DNA from: Trichinella spiralis
Taxonomy: Eukaryota > Nematoda > Enoplea > Trichinellida > Trichinellidae
Reading direction: 5' to 3'
Assembly (NCBI GenBank): GCA_000181795.3
Contig: CM012955.1
Location: 11,907,609-11,953,489, forward strand
Length of the DNA stretch: 45,881 nucleotides
Below are positions 1-11,580 of the stretch, one piece after another. The position numbers and the translations under genes were made by a program. The notes under the pieces are model-generated. The model did not search any database. It was not told the DNA's origin and was given only the letters and a program-made list of their open reading frames with translations. How positions within the stretch are numbered: the first letter of the stretch is position 1; every line of letters begins with the position of its first letter.

Positions 1-850
1 GGCCATAAGCACGTGCTGGAGGGATGTCGGAAAAATGTTGTTTAAGTCTGATAAAACCAATGTAGCTGGAAATGAGGGATAAGTTCTTAGAGGAAACAAA
101 TTTGCAGGCCAAAAGCTTGGCGTATGGTCAATTGGAGAAGTTTCATGTTTAATTATTGCCATAGGTGATTGTCGAAGGGCACATAATTTTACTAATAGAT
201 GTACAATGCGTACAGGGTGTATTTAATGAAACTGAATTGTACGGAAATTTGGCGTTTATTTAAGTCACTTCTCATCTCCTGTTGAGAATTTTTCATAGAA
301 AATTTATTGAGAAATTATACTCAATATCGATTCTCAACTGCATTGTTAAGTGTTTAAGACTTAGAAATGAAAAAACTGCCACTTACTGCTAAATGCGCCG
401 TCATCTCATTTTTGATGTTCATGCTCTTTCGGTGTTGATTAAAAAATTATTTTTCAGAAATTATTCCAAAAAATAATAATGAATAAAAATCAAATCTAGT
501 GTTTGTCTTCAATGTTAGTCTTCTGCCAATTTTCCAATCAAAACCCTGAGCTACCGTCCACGGACGGCCTCAAATTGAAATGATTTCCATTATGTCAATA
601 AAGCGAACGACCTAGCATGCAAATTTTTATTTTATTGATTTCTGCTGATAAATAGGGCTACTGTACATTTTTCATTGCTCAGCAAAAAGAAATGCAGGTT
701 TGGGGCGAAATCAGTCCACTTGTTGTGGAATAATGGGCTTCTAACGTTGGTACTTTGCCCATATCGAAACGCAGGTAAGCGGAGCAGTTGAAGTATAATT
801 GAGTGAAATTGCGCTGTGCGTGAAAAGTGATCATTTACAAATGTTGCCTA
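1..850 (-). repeat. Interspersed repeat, left copy (inverted relative to the right copy)
   Basis: The reverse complement of this stretch aligns over about 800 bases with 43620-44430. Shared blocks include the region around 541-620, with a short dyad of CCGTCC and GGACGG two bases apart, and the region 660-775, where long runs match base for base. Identity looks roughly 75-85 percent by eye, with small indels. The copy is cut by the window start, so its full length is unknown. It ends just beyond the Toll polyadenylation signal. I see no protein-coding frame, terminal repeat or tail that would assign a class; an old non-autonomous element is the simplest guess. Confidence 0.75.
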
Positions 851-937
851 GTTTTTTTTCACCGTCGATGATTATTATTGATGTAATTGGAACGGTTGAA
901 TGAATGGAAAATGCTTTGTTTGTTTGTTGGAGCGGAT

Positions 938-943
938 TTTATT
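938..943 (-). promoter_or_regulatory. Polyadenylation signal of the Toll gene
   Basis: AATAAA on the minus strand lies about 155 bases past the Toll stop codon. It is the first canonical hexamer downstream on that strand and gives a short 3' UTR that ends near the flanking repeat. Confidence 0.6.
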
Positions 944-1096
944 GATATAAATGGTAAAATTTGCAGAAAAATGGAAAGACTGTAATAACAAAGAACAGAA
1001 AACAATAAACGGTCGGTAAAAGGGAGTAGGAGAGAGCAAGAGAGATGAGAGAAAAAAGAATAATATAATGAATAATTAATTAATTGACTGGTTTGA

Positions 1097-4000
1097 TCAA
1101 ACAAAATGACTGGGCACAATTGTGCCGTACATGTCGCTGTAATCTTCGTTGTTGGGCTGCGAGGCATTCGACTGGCAAACGTTGAACGGCAACGGCGACG
1201 GCACGGCGTCGTGGAGCTTGTCCCAAAACATCGGGTCGGTCCAGAACAGGCACCGGTTCGTGCGCACGTAGTGGCCCAGGACGGGGTCGGTTTCGACGGG
1301 CACGGCCCGGTCGCGGACCACGAGCACCAATTTCCGGTGCTTGTCGCGCAGCAGCAACTGGTAGGCGGCCCTGAGATCGGGCTGTTGCCAGTCGGCTTCG
1401 ACAAAGCCGTCGCTGAGTAGAAGCAGAACCCGCTGGCTGCGGTCGAACGCTTTCAACAACTGCTCACCGGATGTGCCCGACGTGGGCGTGGTCAAATCGC
1501 GGTGCAACGACACGACCCGATAGTAGGGGGGTTCTTCTTCGAGCCGGCCGAGTAGAGCTTCTTCGACGAACGGCTGGTCGGCGGCGCTGTTGCAAACGAG
1601 CAAATCGTACTGTAGCAGTTGTTGGGTCGACGGCGGCACCGAACAACCATCATCAGCCTCTTTGGCCGGCGTGCTGTCGTGCACGTACCTGCAGTAGGAC
1701 CGACGGCCGGCGGCCGTCGGCTTTCTGGCGCAGTACATGCGCCGTAGCATGAGCGTCAACAGCGCGCCGGCGACCACCGTGCACAGCACCAGCACGGCGA
1801 TCAACGCCGTATGCAAGCGGCTATTATCATTATCATCATTATTATTATTACCCTCATCACTGCCGGTGGTATCGTTGGTGGATTTTGCCGCAGTTGGGGT
1901 TGTCGTCGTCGGCGATGAAGCAGGCGCCCCCGCAACGCTAACCTTGGGCACTACCGGTGGTGAATTGTCGTCGGCTTGGGATTCGCACAACGCGCTACTG
2001 TTCACCAATTCGAGAAAAGTCCAAAAGTTGATCTTGACCGTGCGCTGACCGTCGGCAGCCGGCAACAAAGCGACCACAGTCGCCGTCGTCTGGTTCCAAG
2101 AGCCGACAACCTGCAACTCTTCCTGGCAATACAAGCTGTCGGCGTCGGTGATCAGACGCCGTCGTTCGGCCACCCACCGTTGGAAGAGGTACTTGTCGTC
2201 GCAGTCGCAGCGCCACGGATTCGCCGCCAACGACACCGCCTGCAAAGAGCCGAGCGACGGCAAGCCCGGCGGCAGCAGATGGAGCCGATTGCCGTGCAAC
2301 GTGACCACTTTCAAAGCGGTCATTTGTTCGAACAATTTCGAGCCGACCACGCTCAGACGATTCCGGTGCAAGTAGAGTTCGACCAAGTGGGGCAGTTTGT
2401 GAAATTCGGCGCCGGTCAGTCGCTGCAATCGGTTGTCGCTCAAATCGAGCACCGTCAGAGCCGACAGCCGACTGAACGCCAGCTGGGATACGGTGTGCAA
2501 GTGGGTGTGGTTGAGTTGCAGTCGTCGCAGCTTGTACCGGCCCAAAAACGCGTGCTTGGACAATTCGAGCAGGCGGACGCCGTCGAGCAGGATGTCGGTC
2601 GCCTGCATCGGTATCGACCACGGCACCACCGCCCTCGAGCAGCGGACGCGGTTCACGGAGCCGGACCGACTGTCGTGTTCGCACTGACACCCCGCTGGGC
2701 AGACGCTCTTGCAGTCGCAGATTTCGAACTCGCAGCACAAGCAGCCGTCGGCGCAGACGGTCTCGTAGGGACAGAGGAACCGCTCGGCCGGCACGTCCAC
2801 CAAAGCTTCGGTCCCGGTCCCGGCGGACCCCGGGGAGCAGTGGAGCAGTCGGCGGTCGGCCAACAGCCGCTCGGACCACTGCTCGAGCATCCAGCTCGTC
2901 GAGCAGCTGCATCGCAGCGGATTGCCTCGCAGGTAGATTTCGGTCCGGCCGACGAGCGGCCGATCGCCGACGCCCAAGTCGGCCCGACTCAGCGAGTGGA
3001 GGCGGTTGTGACGGAGGTCGACCACGGCCAGGGTGCCGTTGCCGCGAGCCAGCAGACCGCCGGTGACCAGCTCGATCGCGTTGGAGCTCAAATTGAGTAC
3101 CTGCAACGACAACGGCAGACTGTTCGCGTCGAGCGTTTTCAACGAGTTGTTGGCAAAGTCGGCGTAGCGCAGTTTCGACGACCAGCCCCTCGACCGTCGG
3201 ATGAAGTAAGTCACTTTGCGCAGGTTGTTGTGGGCGGCGTCCAAGCGTTCCAATTCGGCCGGCAGCAGACCCAAGTCCAAAGTGGACAGTCGATTCGAAG
3301 AGACGTCGACCAACCGGAGAGCGGGCAAGTTGACCAACACCCCTTGCAAGCCGGACAGCCGATTACCTTGCAAGTAGAGTTCGCGCAAACTGACCGCATC
3401 GTCGAAGCAGGATGTGCTGAGTTGGTCGATGGCGTTGTACGACAAGTCGAGCACTTGCAAGCCGCTGAGCGCACCGAAGGCGCGCCGGTCGACCTGCATT
3501 AAGCCGTTGCGCGACAAGTTCAGCCGCCGAAGGGACGGCGGACCGTCCAACGAACCCGGACCCAAGTGGACAATGCGATTGTTGGACAAATCGACCTCGG
3601 TCAAGTTGGCCAACACGCTCAAAGCGGCCGGCACTTCGAGCAGGCGGTTGTTGTCCAGAGCCACGCTGGTCAGTTCGTGCATGTCGACGAACGCGTCCTC
3701 GTCCAAATGACCAATACCGTTGCCGGACAGGTAGAGCTCGCGCAAAGCGGGCACGTGCTCGAGCAGACCGGCGCCGGACAGTTCGAACGTCGAAGCGAGC
3801 AGGTTGCGGCTCAAGTCGAGCCTGCGCAACGAGATCATTTCCAATTCGACCGGCAGGTCGATCTTTTCCAATCGGTTGTCGTTCAAATACAGCTCTTGCA
3901 AGTTGCTGCTTCTGGTGGTCAGGTTGGATACCATTTGAGCAGCAGCAGCAGCAGTGCCGACGCCGTCGACGACGTTGAAGCCGGTCAAATGGTTCCTGCT

Positions 4001-5109
4001 CAGGTCCAAAACGCGCAACGAGTCGAGCGACGAGTGGACCAAGTTGAACGTTTCGATTCGATTGGCGCTCAAGTTGAGCTTCTGCAAATTGGTCAGTCGG
4101 TCCAAGCCGACCGGACCGGTCAGCAGACGGTTGGCCGACAAGTCGAGATGAACCACACCGGGCGGCAGCGTGTAGACGACGGCCAGCTGGTTGCCGCGCA
4201 AGTTCAACTCCTGCAAATGATGCAGATTTTCGAAAACACCGGCGCCGATCGTCTCCAGTCGATTGTGCTGCAAGTTCAAAATTCGCAAACCGCCCAAGCC
4301 CCGCATCTGGTCGGCGCTGATGTCGAAAATTTCATTGTAGCCCAAATCGAAAACCACCAACTGCTGCTGTTCCGAGCAACGCTCGTCGGGCGTCCCTTGG
4401 TCGGAGGCGAACAACTGGGGGAAGTTGGTGATTTGGTTGTGGGACAAGTTGAGCACTTTGAGCTCGCCGAGCCGGCACAACGCCAGACGTCGAATTTGCA
4501 CCAGACCACTTTCGACCAGTGCCAGTTTTTCCACCGCTTTGGCCCCGACGAATGCGTCTTCGTCCACTTCGGTCACCGAACCCAGACGTTCCAAATGCAA
4601 CGATTTCAACTCTGTCAAGCCTTCGGTGAAGCTGAAACAGGAAATTCAATTAAAAAAATTTAATACTATTATTTCTTCTTCCAACATCACCCTGACCTGA
4701 AGGTGAGCAGCTCGCCGGCGTTGCCACAGTCGACGATGCTCAAATGACGCAGACGATCGAACGAGGCGAACATGGACCTGGAAAAACGACCCCTGCCAGA
4801 CGGCTCTGTGCACTGCAAAAGCAGGCTGGACATGCGATGCGCCGGAAATGTGGAAAATACCGCCGCGCTGGCTATTTTCGGCCAATGGCAGACCACCTTC
4901 ACCTCCTGCGAACTGGGCTCTTGCAAGCAATGGCACCCAATCGGGCAATGTTCCTGCTGCTGCTGCTGCTGCTGGTGGTGGTGGTCAGCAGCAACGGTTG
5001 TGGTCAAATTATTCCCTTTGTTGGCTGGCAAAAATAGCAGCAGACAAATCATCAAGCCGACGACCGTCTCGCCAACAACACCAATTCGATCAGTGTTCAT
5101 GTTGACCAT
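1097..5109 (-). CDS. Toll-type receptor (LRR ectodomain, TM, TIR), two coding exons
   Basis: Exon 1 is 5109-4697 and exon 2 is 4631-1097. The 65 bp intron has donor TTCAG|GTCAGG and acceptor TTTCAG|CTTCAC, and the phases fit, giving about 1315 residues. Seen: a hydrophobic leader (residues about 11-28), a His/Gln run, a long LRR array, an LRR C-terminal cysteine cap, the Toll multi-cysteine module (CLCCEFEICDCKSVCPAGC), a second shorter LRR block with CDCDDKYLF cap, a membrane segment at about 1077-1100, and a TIR domain from about 1146 (YDLLVCNSAAD, SLHRDL, FWDKL). The double cysteine module and length match long Tolls (Drosophila Toll-6/7/8, nematode TOL-1), which serve in development and immunity at the cell surface. 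The TIR BB loop is unusual. The start could be residue 1 or the Met at residue 4. The exon is much richer in GC than its surroundings. Confidence 0.93.
4632..4696 (-). other. Toll gene intron
   Basis: A 65 bp intron on the minus strand with GT-AG ends. Splitting a serine codon here joins the leader and first cysteine module to the LRR array without a frame change. Its length is typical of the short introns in the innexin and insulin receptor genes of this window. Confidence 0.85.
4954..4976. repeat. CTG/CAG triplet run in Toll exon 1
   Basis: A run of CTG on the plus strand encodes the glutamine stretch next to three histidines just after the Toll leader. It is a likely site of length variation and sits before the first cysteine module, so variation should be tolerated. 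Confidence 0.8.
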
Positions 5110-6200
5110 TGGAACACTGTCACTTGCCTGTCGTGATAGTCAAATCTTCAACAGTAATTGACCCTGTAACATTATGTACCACAATTAGCATTGATTTTAA
5201 AATATATTTTAAAAAAATCATCCAATCAAACCGCGAAAAATGAATAAAGCGTTCGCGTAAAATCATAATTTAAAAAAATACGCGGGACAATTCTATGAAC
5301 AGGGAAGACAAATAGCATGATTCACCACCACCACCACCAGTCATATCGTGATTTTTGATGAACATTCTCTTCCAGAATTGAAAAAGTAACCTGAAAAAAA
5401 ATAACAATATATATATATATATATACATATTGAAATGATTTTCTTGTTGAACAAGCAAATAAAAATTGTTCGACAATTTTACAACCTTTACAACCCAACA
5501 AACCAACTAACTACCTAACCGATATATATATATATAATAATCACGCCTATAGGGAATAGGAAGAAATTATCAAATATCGATTACTGATTATAGTAGTGAT
5601 TTTGAGGAAAATTTGTCCTCCTCCAAAGTTCCGCATATTATACACACACGTGTACGAGGAAATGGATACAAATTGATTTCTCACTCCAAGCGCATACATA
5701 CATACATACCTACATGATCACCAAAGTTAAATAACAAGAATAATAATAATAACAATAATCGTATGCACAGTCTAATAAATGCAAAGTGAAACTGCGAATT
5801 TCACTTGTCGGACTTGTTTGGTGAAAAGAATAAAAGAAAAGAAATATCACATACCACGCAGGCGCACACACAGTTCAATCAGAAAAAAGATAACGCTTTC
5901 TTGAAAGCAAAACAATTCTAGCAAAAACTGATTTGAGATGATAAGAAGAAAATTGAAAATTTATACATACATATATATGTATATATAACAATATTTGAAA
6001 TTTGAATTTCAGATTAGATATGGAGACAAAGAGAAAGAAAACAGAAACAGAAAACAAAGATGAAAAAGATTATGCATATGGTATATATATATATATATAT
6101 ATATATGTAACAGAAGAACAGAGAAAATTGCATTGTTGCCAAAATTGGCCAAAAGCAAAAACTGTGGATCAATTGATTTTCGGATAACGGGTTGAATCAA
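5110..6200. other. AT-rich region upstream of Toll
   Basis: No gene is visible. It holds AT and TATG microsatellites (5407-5430, 5522-5535 and around 5695-5715) and low-complexity DNA. On the minus strand a possible splice acceptor, ATCACGACAG, lies about 30 bases before the Toll ATG and could receive a 5' UTR exon or a trans-spliced leader. Confidence 0.5.
6082..6107. repeat. AT dinucleotide microsatellite
   Basis: Thirteen uninterrupted TA units in non-coding DNA between Toll and a GC-rich island. Confidence 0.95.
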
Positions 6201-6320
6201 CTGCATATAGAACAGTTGAATGGAAACGAACCTAGACGGGTCACATTGTTCGAGAGCCGGTGAACCGTCAAATCGGTCCAATGGCAATAACCGTTCGGAG
6301 ACAGTGATACGGCCGTCCAA

Positions 6321-6629
6321 CTAAACTGGTTGGTATGCATTGTGCTTGGTGGTGGGCAAAAGCGTGCGCCGCTTGTTATACATCCCCGAATACAGCGGCT
6401 TGTTGGGCACCGGCAGACTGAGGCGACCAATTCGACCGGAAATCCAACGCCGTCGACCCTCGACGGCAATGGATATTAGTTTTGAAAATTGGCCAACAGC
6501 CGGCCGGCCGGTCACAAATGCCATGCCAAGCTGCTCTGCGATCGCGTGATGCTTCTCCAAACCCACAACAATAGCGGCCATGACCACAGCCAGAGAGAGC
6601 TGTAGTGAATGAAGAGTTGCGTTCAGCAA
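6321..6629 (-). CDS. Possible small secreted or 5'-leader ORF, unrecognised
   Basis: This frame lies in a GC-rich island (6230-6610) in otherwise AT-rich DNA. The likely ATG begins MAAIVVGLEKHHAIAEQ at about 6582, giving about 87 residues; the part upstream (LHSLQLSLAVV) would extend a hydrophobic leader if transcription starts further up. The C-terminal half is basic and has possible dibasic sites (GRRRW, NKRR), which could suit a processed peptide. The frame ends with TAG and stays open beyond the stop to a possible donor (CTAG|GTTCGT) at about 6230. It could instead be a 5' UTR exon of Toll, which lies downstream on the same strand. No family is recognised. Confidence 0.3.
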   Translation of the reverse strand: MLNATLHSLQLSLAVVMAAIVVGLEKHHAIAEQLGMAFVTGRPAVGQFSKLISIAVEGRRRWISGRIGRLSLPVPNKPLYSGMYNKRRTLLPTTKHNAYQPV

Positions 6630-8360
6630 GCGAGCTTGGTTGAAAATTTCTCAAGTTGTCAAAAAGTAAGAAACCAACAACAACAACAACAATACTAATA
6701 ATATATAATCAAACAAAATGTGACCAACGGTCGTAAATCACACACCCAACTTTGCCCGCTTGAAGCTAGACGACTGACGAAACCGATTGGCTGCTGCTGC
6801 TGTTGTTGTTGTTGTTTTTTCGCATTTTTCAAACTCCAAATAATTACAGTAAGAATAGAAAAACAATTATAACTCGAGCTTTGATAGCTTGCCTGGCAGG
6901 CTGCTTTTTGAATATAATAAAAGTGAAAATTTCACGATGATTTCGAATGTGTTCAACACGTGCCCAGAGACGGACAGAATTCTATTGGAGAACAAGCAAT
7001 TCAACCGACTTGATCACATCTGTTGCAAAAGACAGCAAAAATGACAAACGGAGATGGAAAATGGAAAACTAAAAAAAAAAAGAAAAAGAAGCAGCAGCTA
7101 ACCAACCAGCCAAGTCAACCAGACAGCACAGCAAACCCTGCTTGTTGGTCAATTGATACCAACAAGCACATATGCTGGTTGGACCGTTTGTTTTGGCGAT
7201 GAGTCAGTGGATTATTTCTTTTTTCCCGAAGGACATTCCCAACTACAGTAACATGGAAAATAATAAAATAAATAAATAAATAAATATATAAACAAATGTT
7301 GAACGTTGTCGTTTGGTGGTCGTCGGACAAAATGTATCGCTTTTTTGCTTTCTTCAAACAATTCACACGAGCTCGTCGTTAGCGGCTTGTGCTTAGCTGG
7401 TCAAATCGACTAGCGGTGAAAACGGAGGAAAAAAAAATTAATAAAAGCAACAAAAGATAAAAAATTAATCATCCCTGAACAAACACGCACGAAAATCGAA
7501 ACGAAAAATAACGCGTTCACTTTTCAAACTTGCACAAATCCCAAAACAACAACGATAAAATTAAGCAATTAATTAATTTTTTTGTTAAATATAAAAAAAT
7601 AATTAAAAAATGAAAAAATAAATAAATAAAAACAATATCAACGCGGTGAGATATGGATTATGGATTACGTGTGCGATGATTGTTGACAACAACAGAACAA
7701 CAGTATTATTTTTATTTACCCAGCTGATTAGTTTAGCCATTTGTCACAAACGACGGACAAAAGTTGTGCTTGCTTGGATGAAATTTGTTTTTTGCTTCGT
7801 TTGTTCTGTTTTTTTTCATTTTTTTTGCTTTGACCACAGTTGAAAATAGTGAAAAAATAAATAAAATATCACACTTCATATTCACACCTTAGTCCAGTTA
7901 TACACGGCGGAGAAATTGTTTAACTAATTCTGAAGTTTGAAAATAAAAAAAAATTCATAGTCATATTTGAAAAAAACAGTAGTGCCTTGTTCAAAGTCCC
8001 CCAACTGATCAGCTGAGAAGTTGAATGGTACTGGTTTCAAAATTCGTCCCTGATTAACCGCCACGATTACAGTATGTTACCGATAATGGAGATATGCAAG
8101 TTGAACTTGTTGAAATGGCAATCGTCAGTGGCATTGCATCACATGATAAATATTAATAATAATAATAAAATGAGATTTGAGAAAACAGCTGCTCAATTTT
8201 TCATGAAATAAAAACCATAAAGAAAGTGAATAAGGAAACAAGATGATCCGGTGGAAAATGGGGAGTGGGGATTAGGGTTTTTTTTTCTCTGAGTATAAGC
8301 GGTTTAACAAGGCCGACAATGGAATGTTGGAGAAAATTGTCCAGTATGGGAGAAGACGTT
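6630..8360. other. Non-coding low-complexity stretch
   Basis: AT-rich DNA with A-runs, CAA/TTG triplets (6677-6690, 6790-6815) and an AAAT tract near 7260-7290. I see no convincing reading frame or RNA gene. Confidence 0.5.
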
Positions 8361-8613
8361 CCGGCTAAGGTTGGGTGGGGGATTAGCACTGGCCGTTCAA
8401 GTGTGTCGGTCCAGTAGTGTCCAGTTACGGCCGTTGATGACCGGACTGAAAAAGGCGGCCGCATTGCGCAACAAGCATTTGCCAGAGCCGGAAAAGCTGC
8501 TTCGCCGCGGGAAAGCGGCGACCTGTCAACCATCTTCTCCAAGCACTGGGGTCAACGTTGGCCTCGCCGAAGCACCTGCCTGTCTATGCTAGATGGAGTA
8601 TTATTATTTATTA

Positions 8614-8848
8614 TTAGCCGGTGACCACAGGGCCGTCCGTTGTGATTGGAAAATAATAATCCTCGAAATAAATATTCGTATTCGAATAAAAAAAATTAGT
8701 CGCTTGGTATAAATTTGCAAATTCTACTGCTTCAGCATACGGTTCGCTTAATTGTATGGGAAAATGATCCATCTCTACCTGTTCGTGTTCATTCACGCGT
8801 GCGTATCGGTTTCGTACAATTTTCCTATCAGTTGCTGACAAGCCTGGG
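8614..8848 (-). CDS. Possible terminal coding exon, unrecognised
   Basis: An open frame of about 75 codons has composition unlike chance frames in AT-rich DNA: it is acidic and aromatic, with segments such as NEHEQVEMDHFPIQL and YFEDYYFPITTDGPVV before the stop. A possible acceptor (GGCTTGTCAG) lies at the upstream end on the minus strand. AATAAA follows within ten bases of the stop (8607-8612), unusually close. No upstream exon was established and no domain was recognised. It may be the last exon of a small gene, a decayed copy, or chance. Confidence 0.3.
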
Positions 8849-8999
8849 CGTGTCAGCTGTCATCATGGGCGTTGACCGTTGGACAGTGGTGACAAAATGG
8901 TTGTGCTGGTGGTGGTGGTGGTGGTGGATTTTTTCTCTGCTGACCAGCAGAGGGCCACAAATGACGGGAAATGGACCAGAAAAACGTCACCTGTGTAGA

Positions 9000-9830
9000 A
9001 TAAAAATGGCAAAGTGCAGCGGGACGCAGGCGTCGGCGCTAATTGCAGCTCATTTCCAAGCGAGACGATAAGCGACGTGACGTGACCGGCGGTCGGCAGG
9101 CAAGCAGGCAGGTCGGCCGGCCGGCCGGCCGGCGCCCAACGATCACCACACCAAGCTTGTGAATAGATAGATTGTTGTCCAGATGCGGAGGCCGGTAACA
9201 AATGACCGACAGTGTTGCTGTTGTTGTACGACAATTGTAATTGCAACAGTCAGGCGTTGACTATATCCAGCCCCGTTGCGTGGAAATTGGACACCGGTGT
9301 CGAATTAAATGTTGAAACAAAAATACAATCCACACACGCCTGTATGTATGTATACATGCAAGTGGAGAAAATGGAAATGCATAAAAAGAGAAGAAAAAAA
9401 AAGAAGAAAGCAGAACAAACAAAGCAGACGGTAGACGCGCACGGATTGAATCCGATCAAATCGACGTTCAATGGAGAACCATTCGAGACCGAGACGGTCG
9501 AATTACGGTGGCTTAAATGAAGCTCGGCGGCAAGCTGGAGGTCAGGCAAGCGGTCCGATGCCTCTGCATACCCGTTGCTGGTAAGAGGGCTTGTTGCAAA
9601 TCGGCCGTGAAAGTTGTTAGCAAAAGAAAAAAAAAGAGAAGAAGCTTGGAATGAACGCACGGAGACGAACAATGACGTCGTTGCAGCTGTGTTGCGGTGC
9701 GGCTCATTTCCGTCGGTAGCGAATAAAAGCAAAAAACCCAAGCTTAGAGAAGTTCAAGCAGTGATCAAAGGGAACCGTGGTGGGACAATTGACCAACGTG
9801 CAAACGGCAACGCAAAAGAGAAAAAAAAGA
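9000..9830. other. GC-rich islands, unresolved
   Basis: Two GC-rich blocks (about 9030-9140 and 9430-9800) lie between Toll and the innexin. The first includes a run of GGCC repeats at 9115-9133. Frames are open on both strands for 60-160 codons but none has a recognisable domain or a clear exon boundary. They could be regulatory DNA or exons of an unseen transcript. Confidence 0.35.
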
Positions 9831-10584
9831 AATAATACGCTCCGGTTAATCCGCGGATGTACGATAGCCGGTGTCAATGAACAACAATAAAGAAGCAGCC
9901 AGCATAATAGCAATATTAATGAAGAAAGTGAAAAGGTCGTGCATTATTATTTGATTCTTCTTTTTGTTTTCCAAATTAATTCAAATAATATTTCCAAGAA
10001 AATATTTATAAAAACAGAAAAAAAAGATAGAAAACCTGAAGACAGGAAGAATGGTAAAATGTTAGAAAAAAAATTCTTTTTTGATAATTTATTATTTCAT
10101 CACGCCTGATTGTCAGTATGAAAATTTACACCTTATCAGCAGAGAATATATATATACCGCCTACGTGAAAACCAGTTCCACCTGAAGCGTAATAACGTTT
10201 GGCCGAATTTGGTGAATGATGATAATGATGATGATGATAATAATATGTGAAGATGGAATTTTTTGATAAAATTTAATTTTCGTTACGTTATAATATTGAT
10301 TAATTTCGACTATTGAAAAACAAGAACAACTACACCACAACTCCTATAGTAATAATAATAATTCCATTGGAAAATGGTAATTTATAAAAAAGAGAGAATA
10401 ATAATAATAATAATAAAAAATTCAAATGCAACATGATAAATATTTAATACCGCATTTCAGTAGATGCAGTTGAATGGATTCTTCTTCTGATTTATAATTG
10501 ATGATCGTCATTTGAAAGCAAGTGCTTTCGAGTTGTGCAGTGCAGTGCAGAGAAGAGTGAAAATTTTCAAACTGAGGAAGAGAG

Positions 10585-10653
10585 ATGGATCGCGCTGGTT
10601 GCAACGCTGGACAAGCTAACTACAACACCACCGACAACAACCAGCAGGCGAAG
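10585..10653 (+). other. Candidate first exon (ATG to splice donor)
   Basis: An ATG in fair context opens 23 codons (MDRAGCNAGQANYNTTDN and on) followed by the donor AAG|GTAAAG. Read through, the frame stops after 30 codons. The composition is protein-like but short, and no phase-compatible next exon was found, so it may equally be the start of a non-coding transcript. Confidence 0.2.
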
Positions 10654-10978
10654 GTAAAGCTTGAGCTGAAAAACTGACCAATGACCGAAGAGACGAACGT
10701 TCGGTCCGAACGGCTAAGTGGAGCGTGATTCGCCGAGCTTTTGCGCACCGTGGCAATTGGAGGAAGATTTATTGCCGACAGTTTATATTGTGCAACTCTG
10801 GCAGCAACAATGACCGGAAGTGAGCGCAAGAAATTGATGACCATCGGGCAGATGATCAGCAAGCAAGCAATTGGTGTTTTGAATTATTTGCTTTTTCCCC
10901 ACAATTTCCACATTCAAATTTTAATATCTGCAAGGGGCAATTTTATTATTCTTCATCTTTTTTTCTTTTTGCACACAG

Positions 10979-11161
10979 CTTGTACGGTTGGATATTGACT
11001 AGCATTAAGCAATTTGCAGTAAAAAGTTGGAACCAAATTCCACGATGGGACGAGAAAGCACTGACCGGTCGTAACGTCGACGACCTTGTCTCGTCTTATC
11101 TTGTTGTCTGGTCTCACCTTGCCCTGCCCTGTGCCCATGGCATGAAGAACGAGCAGAAGAG
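10979..11161 (+). other. Exon-like island with strong splice sites
   Basis: A long pyrimidine tract ends in GCACACAG, followed by 183 bases of GC-rich DNA and the donor AGAG|GTGAGA. One frame is open throughout (LYGWILTSIKQFAVK at its start). Both splice signals are good for the plus strand. The product is unrecognised; it may be an internal exon of a transcript that starts near 10.5 kb. Confidence 0.3.
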
Positions 11162-11549
11162 GTGAGAGAACAGCCAAAAACTGGGTACAGTAGCTGCTAC
11201 TGTCGTCTGCTCTGCTCTGTGGCCACCTGTTTGCGCATCCTTATCAAGGCAATAATCGTCGTTGCTATTTTTGTCACTTAATTATGACCTCGTCAATGGA
11301 CTCATTCTTTGCTCACTTAACCTTGCACCAACCGTGCACTATTGCCAACCCCTCCCATTTGATGAATAAATTCTATTTACTTATTTATTAATTGAAATAT
11401 TTCACAATTGATTTTGGTCAGTGGAGGAGCAATTTGCATTTTGAAACAACAAAGAAAAAACGGGAGACAAGATAAAGCTTTCGTGATTATTTAAATTTTC
11501 AAAATGCTCAGAAACCCTTTCACCTATTCACTCACTCACTCACTCACAA

Positions 11550-11580
<31 letters not shown>

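Noticed and set aside
1976-4663. Long plus-strand frames (508 and 365 codons) opposite the Toll gene
   Set aside because: They mirror the LRR codon periodicity of Toll and are Gln/Val-rich by-products of its GC-rich codon use; no domain or start signal supports them.
9115-9133. GGCC repeat as a functional palindromic site
   Set aside because: It is a simple tandem GGCC repeat, palindromic by nature, with no other signal nearby.
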